Translations under genes and position numbers: made by a program
The notes under the pieces: generated by a model
Told to the model about the DNA's origin: nothing
The model's database searches: none
Seen by the model: the letters and a program-made list of their open reading frames with translations, nothing else
Shown: piece after piece, positions 1 to 11,600 of the stretch
Numbering within the stretch: the stretch's first letter is position 1
Layout: the number at the start of each line of letters is the position of its first letter
From: Chrysopilus asiliformis
Lineage: Eukaryota > Arthropoda > Insecta > Diptera > Rhagionidae
Direction of reading: 5' to 3'
DNA: 64,000 nt
NCBI GenBank assembly: GCA_964034945.1
Contig: OZ035961.1
Span: 16,011,243 to 16,075,242 of the forward strand

Positions 1-1699
1 GTCATGCAGTTATCATCATTGCAAGGCATAATTTTGTCAAAACTTCTTCAGTTTGGTGTGCATTCCATGCCGATAATACGCGCCATTTGAGTTAAAACAT
101 CAAAAGCAGCGAAGGAAGGAAATAATATTGAGAAATGGGTCAACAAAAGTCTTGATTCAAGACCACCTTCCACCTCGTAATAAAACTCACCCAGCTTAGA
201 CTTTGATTTTTGCTTACATGCGAGGTGGTAACTTCAGGTGAGTAAATGACTTGCTGCGAGGCCTAAGATTGATAGTGTTGTATCGTTCACCTGTCCGTGC
301 GGTTCGCTACGCTTCGTGCACGATTCTTGTGTCTGTGAATTAAAAGAGTTGCTCGATATTTTGAGCAAATAATTTTGCCAGTAATTTTATTGATCGCGTG
401 TTTTTAAATGGTTCTACTTTTTATGACACTCGTAAAAATTGCCTACCACTATGGACAAGTGTTTATTTGACACAGTTTCAAATTTCATACTGGTTTATCA
501 ATAATTCTCCAACCTCGACAGAATTTTCTGTGAAAATCTCAGCAATTTGCCGGAATACATATTTTTTTTTAAATTTACAGTGAAAATAAAGTGCTTATTC
601 TTGGTGATTAGTAGAAGTTAATTAATCTGGGTACGTTGTTTCAAACTGTTATTAAAGAAAATTGTACTGGCATTTTGTAGCAGTTGTCAATGTTTAAGGG
701 AAAAAATTGTTCATATTTCCGTTAGTTATAGGTTTTTGGAGTGATGGAAATAAATAGAAGAAAAAAATGCTGTGTAGATTTTAAATTTTAGTGCATGTCC
801 ATACTAAGGAAATTCGAAAATCTCAAAACAGTTCTTGGCTAGCAGTGATTTTCCACAATGTTGGAATTAGTTTTGATGTTTATAAAATCAGTGTTTTTGA
901 TCAAAATTAATTTCTGCCAGATAAAATTGCAAATAACTCGTGTTTCGTCACAATAGTGAGGCAATAGCCAATTAAATTTTGACGCTAAAGAAACTCAACA
1001 ATGACATTTTAGCGAGATTTTCCTCAAATACTCGCAAAAAATTTTTAATTTGGATGGTTTCCAATTCTTCTCTAAAATTTGCAATTTAAAGGAGTTTTTC
1101 TTCGCAGCAGCAAAATTTAAAAATAGTTTTTTTTCGCCAATTTCCCACGCATCAAACAAACTTTTCATTTAAAAATGTTTATTTACTATTATTTTTAAAT
1201 TTGCACGTCTGGGTTGTTGCACTTAACTAAACTTTAGACTTTTGATAGGAAATTTATTAGAAATTTGGTTGCCAGAATTTTATTTGATGGAATCTTTCCA
1301 AGAGACGTTGAAAAAAAAAATCATCCGATTTTCTAAATACAGCAGGGAGAAATATAGAGCGTCATGTTTTGAATGGCAGCGTAACTAGAGGATGCAATAT
1401 CAAAAAACAAGTTACAGCAAGGTTCTGGGTCAAAACTTGTTTTCCTTAAACAAGTTGTCAAATTTTGAGTGTGGAAATCTTCGGCCACCGAAAGATTTGA
1501 AAAGGATTTTACCTCCGCGACTCACAAAAATTTTTCAAAAAAGTGGTTTGTTATAAAACCAAAAAAGTGGTTTGTTATGCGTTAACATTTGCTTTGCATT
1601 TTGATGACAGCACGGCACGTGGACGGGTCTATGTCGCTTCTTCTAATCACGCAATCGCGATTTGTGTTTTTTTTTTGTGAAAAGGCCTAAATACCCCCT
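1..1699. other. Gene-free AT-rich stretch
   Basis: No coding or repeat structure recognised, apart from a small GC-rich CGGTTCGCTACGCTTCGTG patch near 300 and a local duplication of AAAAAGTGGTTTGTTAT (about 1540-1578). Confidence 0.5.
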
Positions 1700-1873
1700 T
1701 TAACCCTTTGATCCCCGATGTTGTTTATAAGCAACTTCTTATAACAGTTTTGCATGCAAAAGTGAAAATAATTTCAAATTTTGCAAAGTACCTCTCTAGG
1801 ACAAAAGAACAATCGACCGAAAAAACATTTTTTGTCCAAACTGCAGGAAAAAATTTGGGCATGAAAGGGTTAA
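1700..1873. mobile_element. piggyBac-type MITE (TTAA-flanked)
   Basis: Left TTAACCCTTTGATCCCCGA, right (reverse complement) TTAACCCTTTCATGCCC. TTAA at both edges and CCCTTT termini are typical of piggyBac-derived MITEs. 174 bp including TTAA. No transposase. Confidence 0.6.
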
Positions 1874-3868
1874 ATGTTTTTTTTTTTGGCAAATAGTTGA
1901 CGAACTCATCAAAGTGAAACACTTTCTGAGATTTGAAGTCAAAGCATAGTATTATAAAAAACAAAGCATTTTTAAAAAATGGAACATTGTTATTATTTAA
2001 TGATTTTATGATAATTGCGAAATTTCAATGAGATAAACGTGCGTCCTTGGTTGCACGCAAATCTCCTATATTTCAAATATATTTTTTAATATTGTTAGAT
2101 ACAAGTTCATTTGTTGTTAAATGATTAATTAGTTTTAAAAAGGTTAGATATATTTTATAAATGGTCATTCTCGCTGAACAAAAACTAGTTTATGTTAATT
2201 AGTTTGTGTTATACAATACAAAGTTTGTATTATTTGATTATCAAATTGACATTTTCGTAAATAATTCTACAATTCTTTACATTTTGCTGTTATTTGTATA
2301 TTTTTTTAAAACATTTTTTCTTTATTCGGACAACAAAAATTTTTTTTAAATGTTTTTGTCGCGAAATTTCGCAATATTTCAAATTTTTCACACAGAATTT
2401 TGTTTTATGAAGGATAATTTCGATATCAAGTCCATTTGCATAGCTATAAAAGTGCTCTTTTTTTCAGGTATCACAATTTTATTGATTAATCTATAAATTA
2501 GCAACCTTGCCCATTGGTATTAATTACAGGTGAACAAATTAATAAACCGTTGATATCTGTTTCCGATTTCCGTAAATAGTCGTTGTTCGTGTGCTCATTC
2601 GGTGGACTGATTGATTGACCCCCACATTCTCGATCACCTCAACTATTTGTAATTGAAAGATTTGTCAACTCCCCGTTATTTGTTTTATAAATTTTTCCAC
2701 GTACACACACAGTATGCCATGCCATCATTTAACGCTCATTCTGCTTCAATTCGATTGACCAGAATATATATTTTTTTTAAAACACAAAACGTTTGGCGCG
2801 ATCAATGTCAAATGATGAAAATTTCTTGCAATGGTGGCTGTTTTTTTTTTCGCAAATATTTAGCCTCATTTTGTGTGATCATGACTTATGGGCAAATAAA
2901 TGAAGAAATTGGTGAAATAAGAAGTTACTTTTGTAGAAAGTTCATTTAAATAGCAAATAATAGTGATATTAAAGTGTTGACTATTTTGCAAGTGACCGAT
3001 CGTAATTTTCAAAGCCCATCAAACGCGTTAATGAATGAAATGAGGAATGAATGAATTTTTAACCACCCCTCCGTGTTTTGGGAAACGCTAAGCTAAATCA
3101 TTCATTAAACCATCGCTACTAACCAACGAATTTCTTCCTAGTGTAGGAGAATAAATTCATGTTCCATACGCATCTACATTTGAGCTAAAACCGATGATCA
3201 TGAATAAATATCTTGATTCAACATTGCGGAAAGAAGTCATAATTTCGACCTTAACATTTAAAGTCGTTGTAATTGAGTAATAACAGGAACTTCTTAAAGC
3301 TCAGCCAGTCAATTGAATTGGATTCCGTTGGTGATTTTCTTTAATGGGAGGCATGCACCTTATCACTGTTCATATCTGAATATCACGAGGCTATGGTGGG
3401 TTTTGTGTAGCGCGTCGAACCGTTCCAGACACCTTGCAATTATTGAAGACACGGTTACCTGGTCAGTAGTGTACCGCTTTCTCTCGTCAAGCATTTTCAA
3501 GTAAATATCAATGAAAATGCACACATTAGCAGAATTTTAGGTTGAATCAAAAGTTTGACCGATTTTCTGAACAAACTGCCGTTTTCGAGAAAAGCCCGCA
3601 AAATATCCAAGGGGAAAAAACGGAAAAAATGAAGATTTTGTTATATTTTAATGGTTGGCAAATTTTAGGTTGAATCAGAAATTATGCCAAAGTTTTTTCC
3701 AGGCTGCCAAAAAAGCCGTTTTCGAGAAAAATATCTTAGGGACTGTCAAAAAAAATCACCATTTTCGAGTAGAGTGGAAGGTGTATGGGATGGGGGGGGA
3801 GGGGGAGTGGAATAGGCGGCGGTACAAACCTAGACAAAAAATATAAGAAAAAATTTCAACAAAGGAGG
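1874..3868. other. Gene-free AT-rich stretch
   Basis: No convincing exon. The only repeat seen is TTTTAGGTTGAATCA with GCCGTTTTCGAGAAAA, which appears twice (about 3535-3600 and 3662-3735). Confidence 0.45.
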
Positions 3869-3932
3869 TACAAAATGGTAAAAATTTGCGTAATGTATTT
3901 TACAAAATGGTAAAAATTTGCGTAATGTATTT
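3869..3932 (+). repeat. Perfect 32-bp tandem duplication
   Basis: TACAAAATGGTAAAAATTTG plus the next 12 bases is present at 3869-3900 and again at 3901-3932. The GTAATGTATTTTATGAATAC that follows resembles a family G terminus. Confidence 0.85.
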
Positions 3933-3955
3933 TATGAATACTCCCTAAGGTTAAG

Positions 3956-4370
3956 GGGTATCTATAAACTGCTTGACACTAATTTATGGCTTCTCGGCAG
4001 GGTTGATATTATTTTCCCTAGCCTAAAAAACCCACTGGGGTTTTTTTTTGAAAAAAAGCCCACCTAAAAAAACCCAAAAAATGCTCTGAAACACCATTAA
4101 AAAACCCAATAAAATAAAAAAAAAACCCACCTAAAAACCCAGTGTTGGGCTTTTTAAAAGCAAAAACCAGGTTTTTCACAACCCTACTTCTCGAACTACC
4201 ACCCTCGCTATATTTTTATAGGATTTTTTGTAACGAGTCCAGTACCCCGTCTCCCTCCTCTCGCCCTTCTCCCTCCTCCCGTTCATCTCCCTCCTCACGT
4301 TCTCTCCCTCCTCCCGCCACTCGCCCACCCATTCTCTAAAAGTGTGACGTATATTATGGTCCTTAAAAAC
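3956..4370. mobile_element. Family G MITE remnant carrying a nested hAT MITE
   Basis: Left end GGGGTATCTATAAACTGCTT, right end AGTGTGACGTATATTATGGT: degenerate versions of the GGGCTGTCCATAAAATACGT/ACGTATTTTATGGAC termini of family G. It holds a pyrimidine-rich CTCCCTCCTCxCG run (4245-4330). Confidence 0.4.
3998..4186. mobile_element. Small hAT-type MITE with 8-bp target duplication
   Basis: TIRs CAGGGTTG (left) and CAACCCTA (right). Flanking octamers CTTCTCGG (3990-3997) and CTTCTCGA (4187-4194) match at 7 of 8. The interior is made of AAAAACCCAC-type runs on both strands. Inserted in a family G MITE remnant (about 3956-4370). Confidence 0.7.
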
Positions 4371-5590
4371 TTCTTGATAGTGGCGTTCTGTCAGTCTTTG
4401 CTTTTTTTTATGTTTTTCTTGTAATTTTTGTAGGTTTTTCAAATACACGATTTTTCACTTTTTTCGGGCCCTAAAAATTTTGTGTTGTTAAATTTATAGC
4501 GAATTGTCGCCATCGAACGCCTTGTACCTACTCCCTTTTTGTGGCTAACAAAAATTAAATTTTACACACAGGTTTTTTCTTTGCATAATTTGTAAAAATT
4601 ATGTTTTTTTCTAAATGGCACATTTTTACATTTCATAATAATGTCAAAGTTATTTAATTCTAAATGTCAATTGAATTTTTAGGTGCTTTACAAAATTCAT
4701 TGCCTCAAACGAAATTTTAAATAATATTTCCCTTAAAAAAATTTGTGGTTATTTTCAATTCAACTCAACAAACACCGCTAGTTAGTCGTCTTATATTTGT
4801 TTATACTGCGTAAAGATTTAAAGAGTGCTGTTTTTCGGGGCTGGCACCTATGCTATACGATTTTCGACTTAAAGCCGGGAAGATTTCGTGCTCAAGGAAC
4901 CATTGTAATGGGATGAGTTGAATAGCCATTAAGGCTAATTAACTCATATGATGATTATTGTGGCCACAAGCTAAGAATTAAGATAGGAATGGAATTACAA
5001 AGTAGCGTGGATTTAAATTTTTGGCTAAAGTATTTTTTTTTCTGTGGTCTTCGTTGTTGTGCCTGATGGATATTTAGATTAACCTCTCCGCTCACGCAAA
5101 TCATGGCGAGTAGAAAGTACTTTTACCATGGAAATTCGATTATATAAGAAGTCTGATAAAATGTGGACTAGAGATAAACGAGGAAAATGTTTTTTTTTCA
5201 TCTAATCTACACCTACTTGAATTGCCAAAGACGGAATTATTTATCTGTGTTATTTTTTGTTTCCATAAATGTCTTCCCGATAAGGAAATATTCCCTATTT
5301 CAGAAGCGCCCAATCAATAACGATTGAAAAATTGAATTGTTTTCGTGATGTGTGGAAATCTGATTTTCTTAGCAATATTATAAAATCGGATTACAAAATA
5401 AATTCACTTTTAAAAATTGGCTGTTCTACTTTTATTGAATTGTGACCGAAAATTTTGACAAATTTGTTTTTCTATTCTTTGAATGTTGCGAATACCTTGA
5501 CATTTTTCGCGTGTATGGAAAATGCTTTTACGGTTTATTGAGTTTTGTTTAAAATTTTTAAAGTTTAAAAATAATTTTTTCTTCTTTTTT
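4371..5590. other. Region upstream of the first ELOVL coding exon
   Basis: AT-rich, probably 5'UTR intron or promoter-proximal DNA. No TATA box or initiator could be assigned with confidence. Confidence 0.4.
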
Positions 5591-5602
5591 ATTTCAGTCA
5601 AC
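5591..5602 (+). promoter_or_regulatory. 5'UTR intron acceptor and start context of ELOVL
   Basis: The polypyrimidine run and TTTCAG acceptor end at 5597, followed by TCAAC before the ATG. This indicates that the first coding exon is preceded by an intron in the 5'UTR, so promoter and transcription start lie further upstream, possibly outside the regions that can be read with confidence. Confidence 0.6.
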
Positions 5603-8600
5603 ATGGCGCTAATACTTTTAGATGAAATATATGACTGGTATAGAGACCTTATGGACAATCGGGGTGGTATGTAGATTTTTTTTTAAAATTAAAATTAGAA
5701 TTACTCGAAATTTTAATTAAATTGTTCGGTTCTCTTGAGACCGAGGTATACAAATCGTGAGATGCAGAAAAACTTTTTATGAATTCATTCTTAAATATGA
5801 TAAAAAAGTTAAAAAAAAAAATGTGTGAGTAAAAAGTACCGCTACATGCAGACCTTGTCGGAGAGTAACTCAAAAATAAATTTGAAGCATTTTTCTCCGG
5901 TAAATTAGAGTTTTTGTAGAAAATCGCAGTGCCTAGGCTTTCTGGGACGCTGCAAAAAATATTTCGCTCCAATTGACGTGCTCAACATTTACAAGACCTA
6001 CATTCGACCGAGGCTTAAGTATAATTCGCACATTTAGGCTGGAGCACCAAAAACTGTCCTGCAACTGCTGGACCGAATTCAAAAACGTGCAATCTGACTG
6101 ATTGGAGACAAGACTTCGACAGATTTATTACCGTCTCTCGAGCATCGTCGCTCTGTACTCAGCATATTCTATAGATATTTTCATGGGAAATGTTCCATAG
6201 AAATTTCCCAACTTATTCCTCTACAGTATGTTTATGTTACCATAGACCCTCTCGTGCAGTTGAACGCGCACACGACTTCATCCTTGAGCCCCCCGTTTTC
6301 GTACAGTAAAGTTTAGGAGGTCCTTCATTCCGTGAACAACAAGACTTTGGTACGATTTACCATCCGATGTGTTCCCCCCGGACTATAAACCGCAAAAGTT
6401 CAAGGAGAACATTAGGGTGTTTCATTTTTCCAAAGATGTGATTTTCATATGACTTTGCTTACGCCCCGAGTCTCAGTGATGAAAAATATATATATGCCAA
6501 ATTTTAAGAAGATTGGATAATATTTAGGGGTTGCACAATTTTCATGACTTCATGCCTCCAAAAGTCCGCCCCCGAAAGTTCAGACCTTAAGTCGTTGAAC
6601 TATAGACCCGTTGGACTGTAGTGAGCATGATTTGCCAAAAAGACACCAAAATATTCAGTCCTTTAAGAAGGATTTCAACAAAAACATTGGATAACTTTCA
6701 AATAGATCGAGCGCGTATTTTGCAGCCCTGTTGGCTCCATCGTTAAAGGCGTGGTGTTAAATCAAATGGCGGTATTTTTGAATAATGTGATCTATGATTT
6801 GTGGCTGTTGTGAGGCCCAATAAATATAAAAAAAAGTTTTGAAAAATACCAATGCGTTCTCATTTGGCATCAATTTTTCCTTGTGTCAGTATTTATGGCT
6901 AGACTAGGTAGTTTGACGAAAAGTGATCAAAGTGTACAACCCCTAAATATTATCCAATCTTCTTAAAATTTGGCATATATATATTTTTCATCACTGAGAC
7001 TCGGGGCGTAAGCAAAGTCTGCAAAAATTTTAGATTTTATTTTTTGCCTAACAAAATAAAACACCCTAGAGAACATAAACCGACATCTCCTTTTGTCCTT
7101 CCGACCATCCTGAGCTGTGCTTCGGCATTAAAGGATCTTCGCCTAAGCGCTGGCTGGAACTATAAAAAAAATACTGGTGGGGCTATACATGACCCCGCGG
7201 CCTCAAGGGGTTAAGAAAATGAATTGAAATTTTAGAACACCCAACATATGGAAGTTTTTAGATGTCACTGTCACTGTCAAATTCAAAGCTGCTCAGTAGT
7301 CAGAGCAAAGCAGCTTCATAATTAGTCCATTCAAATGATTCAAAATGCAGTTTAAGCGTTGATCCTAAAATTTGCCGGAGAGGTGGCGGGGGGAGGGGAG
7401 GGGGGTGATCCCACTCCTTTTATCTCTCTCCCGGCACGGCATTTCAGTTACCAGAAGGTCCTATTTTGATCGTTGACGTTCTTGAATATCCAGTGCAACC
7501 TTCTTAGTCCGGACCTCCAGTAATCCGGATTATTTTATATTTCGAACAAGCTAATTCATTGACGACTGAAAACCTGGTTTATTACATTTTTCCATAAAAT
7601 AAGAACCTGTAATATATATATACCTACATATTTTAACCTTGAAGAAAATTCAAACTATTTTAAAATATTTTCATTTTAATGGAAGAACAACTACATTCGT
7701 TGCGCAATAGGGAAATTCTCAGCATCCATAAGATGTTTCCTGTCGTCTTGATTATGGCAAACTAATGATTGCGTGCTTGTAAATAAATGCAAAGTGTCAA
7801 TTTTTGAATAACAAATCTATTTCTTTCATGATCCTCGTTAAAAATTATCTCACATCTATGAAAAATTCTTTATTCATCGCACAGTGATATTAAGAAATAA
7901 GTAAATAAATCTTATTTGAATATTAAATATGTATTTTACTTTAAATTCTCGCACTTTTTTTTTTATTAGGCTCAAGGGCATTTAAGTTTTCATTCATTTT
8001 TGTGACGTTGTGCCCAAGTGCTAAATGACTTTTTATGTATTCATCGTTTAGTTAATTTATTGGTTGACCATGTGAATTTTGAACCGTAAATTGATCGCCG
8101 TAAAATGACATAAGAAAATTCAGTTCTATTTGATAAGCAATATGCGAATATTTTCAGTTTTACCTAATTTCGGTTTTGTTTATGAATTAACAATTCTCAA
8201 TGGCAATAAACTAATATGTCAATTTTCGTAGTAGTACTAACCGAATATTCATTGACAAAATTAAAATGAAAAAAAACATTAGAAATGAATGAAATTTTCA
8301 AAACTAGACATCAAATGGCAAAAAGATATTTAGTGAATAAAGAATGATACCAGAGTTAGTATTTTCTGTGCTTCGGGACAATTTTTGATCCAGTTCGTCT
8401 TTCACTTTGATTTTATCCAAATTGAAAATGTTTTTTTTTCTTTAATTTCGGAAAGTATTTATTTCCATCTTAAAGTGCAATACGAGGGCTGGCCTATGAC
8501 CCATTAGTTATGAATTTACTGGGCATGAGGAAATTTCGCATCGTTTTTTATACCCGTATGGTGAAACCAAAAAAAAATTTTTTTTTTTTTGCCTTACCGT

Positions 8601-11600
8601 TTGTACCGCCAAGATCTCGTCATCACACACAAAAATGAATTAGTGTGTTTAGAATGATAAAAAAAAAAGTTGAATTTAGCATGTCCGTCCGTCCGCCTGT
8701 CTGTCCGTCCGCCTGTCCGTCCGTCCGCCTGTCCGTCCGTCCGCCTGTCCGTCCGTCCGCCTGTCCGTCCGTCCGCCTGTCCATCCGTCCGCCTGTCCGT
8801 CCGTCCGCCTGTCCGTCCGTCCGCCTGTCCGTCCGTCCGCCTGTCTGTCCGTCCGCCTGTCTGTCGGTCCGCCTGCCCGTCTGTGGCGCGGATTGCGGGC
8901 GCAGGGATTGAGCTACAGACTTGAAATTTTGCACAGATCCGTTTTTCGTAAAATTTAAGGCTAAGTTCGTTAATGGGTAAAAATGGATCATTAGGGGGGG
9001 TACCCCCCACACGAACGAAAACGTTTTTTGCAAATATCTCAAAAACGGTGCATCTTTTCAAAAAAGTGCAAAAACAAAAGTTATTTAGGATATGATTCTA
9101 CATAAAACTCCCATACATCACAATTCGATTGGAATAAATTTAAAAAAATCTTTTTGAAAAGTTTGACTTCAAAGTTGAATTTGGATAAAACTGTTCGAAT
9201 TTTGATACGAATATCACCATACGGGTCTCCAATAATTGCCAGACTGGCAATTATAGCTTTTGTTATGTTTAATTATTAAAAAAAATTACAGGAACCATAA
9301 AAATTAACCTGCAAACAATCGGATTGTTATCGATTGAGTAATACTAGTTTTTTTTAATTAAAAAAAAATGATTTTTTAATTCGCTTACTAATAAAATTTA
9401 ATGAATTTCAGATCCTAGAGTTAAAGATTGGCCAATGATGTCTTCGCCATTCCCAACACTCGCATTATGTGTCTTCTACGCTTATTTTAGTAAATCTCTA
9501 GCACCAAAATTAATGGAAAAAAGAAAACCTATGGACCTTAGGAAAGTTTTAGTTATATACAATTTTATTCAAACAATATTTAGTGCATGGATTTTTTATG
9601 AAGTGAGTATACCTTTTTTTTATATAATTTTTTCACCAAATTTATGGTTCCTTTTGAAAACATGACAAAGTAAAAAATCACAGAAAATTTGAATATGGTG
9701 CAATTTTTTTTTTTACAATTTTGAATTCGAAAAAGACAAATTTTCACATTTTCCATCGCATTTTTCGTGACCGAAATTTTATGCGTGTAGATCCAACTCT
9801 TTTTTACACACTAGATAAGTTCTAATTTTTATATTCTATTTTTTAGGAAAACTTCTTTAAAATAGAAAAACTTCTTGAAAATAGAAAAACTTCTTTAAAA
9901 TAGAAAAACTTCTTTAATGCAAATTCAGCCTTTTATCCATCAAATTCCCTATTTTGCATATCAAATCACAGAACACCAATTGTTTATATCAGAAATCTTT
10001 ACGAAAAACCAAATTTATGGCAAAGAAAAAACTGCTAATTTTTGCACACGAATTTGATTTGCAAAATAGTCAATTTGCAAAATAGATAAGTAGATAAGTA
10101 AGAAATGGAATTTGGACTAAAAAACTTGTGATAAGATGTTAAAAAATTGCGTTGTAGTTGAAAATTAAATATTTTGTAGGGAAAATTTCTTTGAAGATGG
10201 AAAATTTTTTAACCAAAGGAAGATTTCTGGAGCAAAAACTCTGCAGAATTGCAATACGAGTAGTAAATAATAGTTTTAGTGTGTGCAAAACACGCCATGC
10301 AATTTTTGAAAAATCCTTCAGAAAAGGTGATTTTATTAAAAGAATTTTCAAAATCAGTGTTTTTTTTTTCCAAGAAACAGTCATAAGTAGAATAATGTTT
10401 TAAAACTGAACCATAAAAAATATTTTTTTTTAACGAAAATTAAACAAATTTTTATTCTTTTTCAGTATTTAATGAGTGGATGGTGGGGTCATTATAGCTT
10501 TAAGTGTCAACCTGTAGATTATACAAGAAGTCCGCTGGGAATGCGAGTAAGTTTTCAAACTTCTTCCAAATACAGTTGATGAAGTAATAATGATGCTAGA
10601 AATTGCGTCTATTTCATGCGCAGGGCAAGTTTTGCCATGGTGCTTGCAGGTTAATCAAAAACAGTGGATTTTGATGAAAAAAAAAGAAATCCGTTGCCCT
10701 GCTATTTCTATAATGAATAGTTTTTGAATTATCGGAAAACTTTAACGAGCCTCATTTTTAAAAGGAAAGTTCCAGTTGAAAAATTAATGACCAACAAAGG
10801 AAATACTAGTTATTTTTCAACTGAGATTTTCCTTTTAAAAAATAAAGCTCGTCATAGTAAGTCCTCTTTAGATTTTGTTAAATTTATTCATTGCCTGGCG
10901 TGCAAAATTACCTAGCGTATGAAATAGACGTCTAGAAATTTGGTACACTGGAAATCGTGTTTCAAAGGGCTGTCCATAAAATACGTCATCCAATTTTTAC
11001 ATTTTTGTAGCCCCCCCCCCCTCGTGTCCACCGTTGCTTCTGATCAGACATTCTCAAGATTTTTCGTGTGGATTTGAAAACTGTCGGCCCACTATCGCGG
11101 GGGTCTACCCCAATCCACTCTAAATGTGTGACGTATTTTGTGGGCAAGCTTTTTTGTGGCAAGAATTTAAAAAAAAATCATTACATAAACTTTAATCCTA
11201 GAAATAGTTTTGTTCTTAAATAGAATCATTATCCATTCTGAATAAAACATGTTATTTGATATTTGATTGAATTTTTATTTTATTTTCGCTTGAATATTCA
11301 TTATAATCAACAAACAAAAAAAAAATCTCTCATTGTAGATGGCTCGCACCTGTTGGTGGTACTACATAGCTAAATTCACAGAGTTCTTTGATACAATGTT
11401 TTTCATTTTACGAAAAAAGAATGAACACGTCTCTACATTGCATGTCATTCATCATGGTTGCATGCCATTTTCTGTATGGATGGGCATGAAATTCGCACCA
11501 GGTAATAAATTTTTCCTCCTAAAATGTTTAATTCGTATTCTATTTTTTTAGAAATGTATTAAAAACGTTTTTTTTTTGTGAATTGACTTTTTGAATTGAT

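Noticed and set aside
295..330. Bacterial-looking GGTTCGCTACGCTTCG segment as a sign of contamination or transfer
   Set aside because: Only about 30 bp, flanked by ordinary AT-rich insect-type DNA; a short imperfect palindrome explains it.
1708..1964. Small frames on both strands near 1.8 kb
   Set aside because: They overlap the piggyBac-type MITE 1700-1873 and have no protein features.
8682..8885. CRISPR array
   Set aside because: Direct repeats of 12 bp without unique spacers in an insect genome: a microsatellite.
8594..9061. 139-155 codon frames on both strands over the GTCCGTCC array
   Set aside because: Created by a stop-free 12-bp microsatellite inside a DINE-1-like element; several overlapping frames are open at once.
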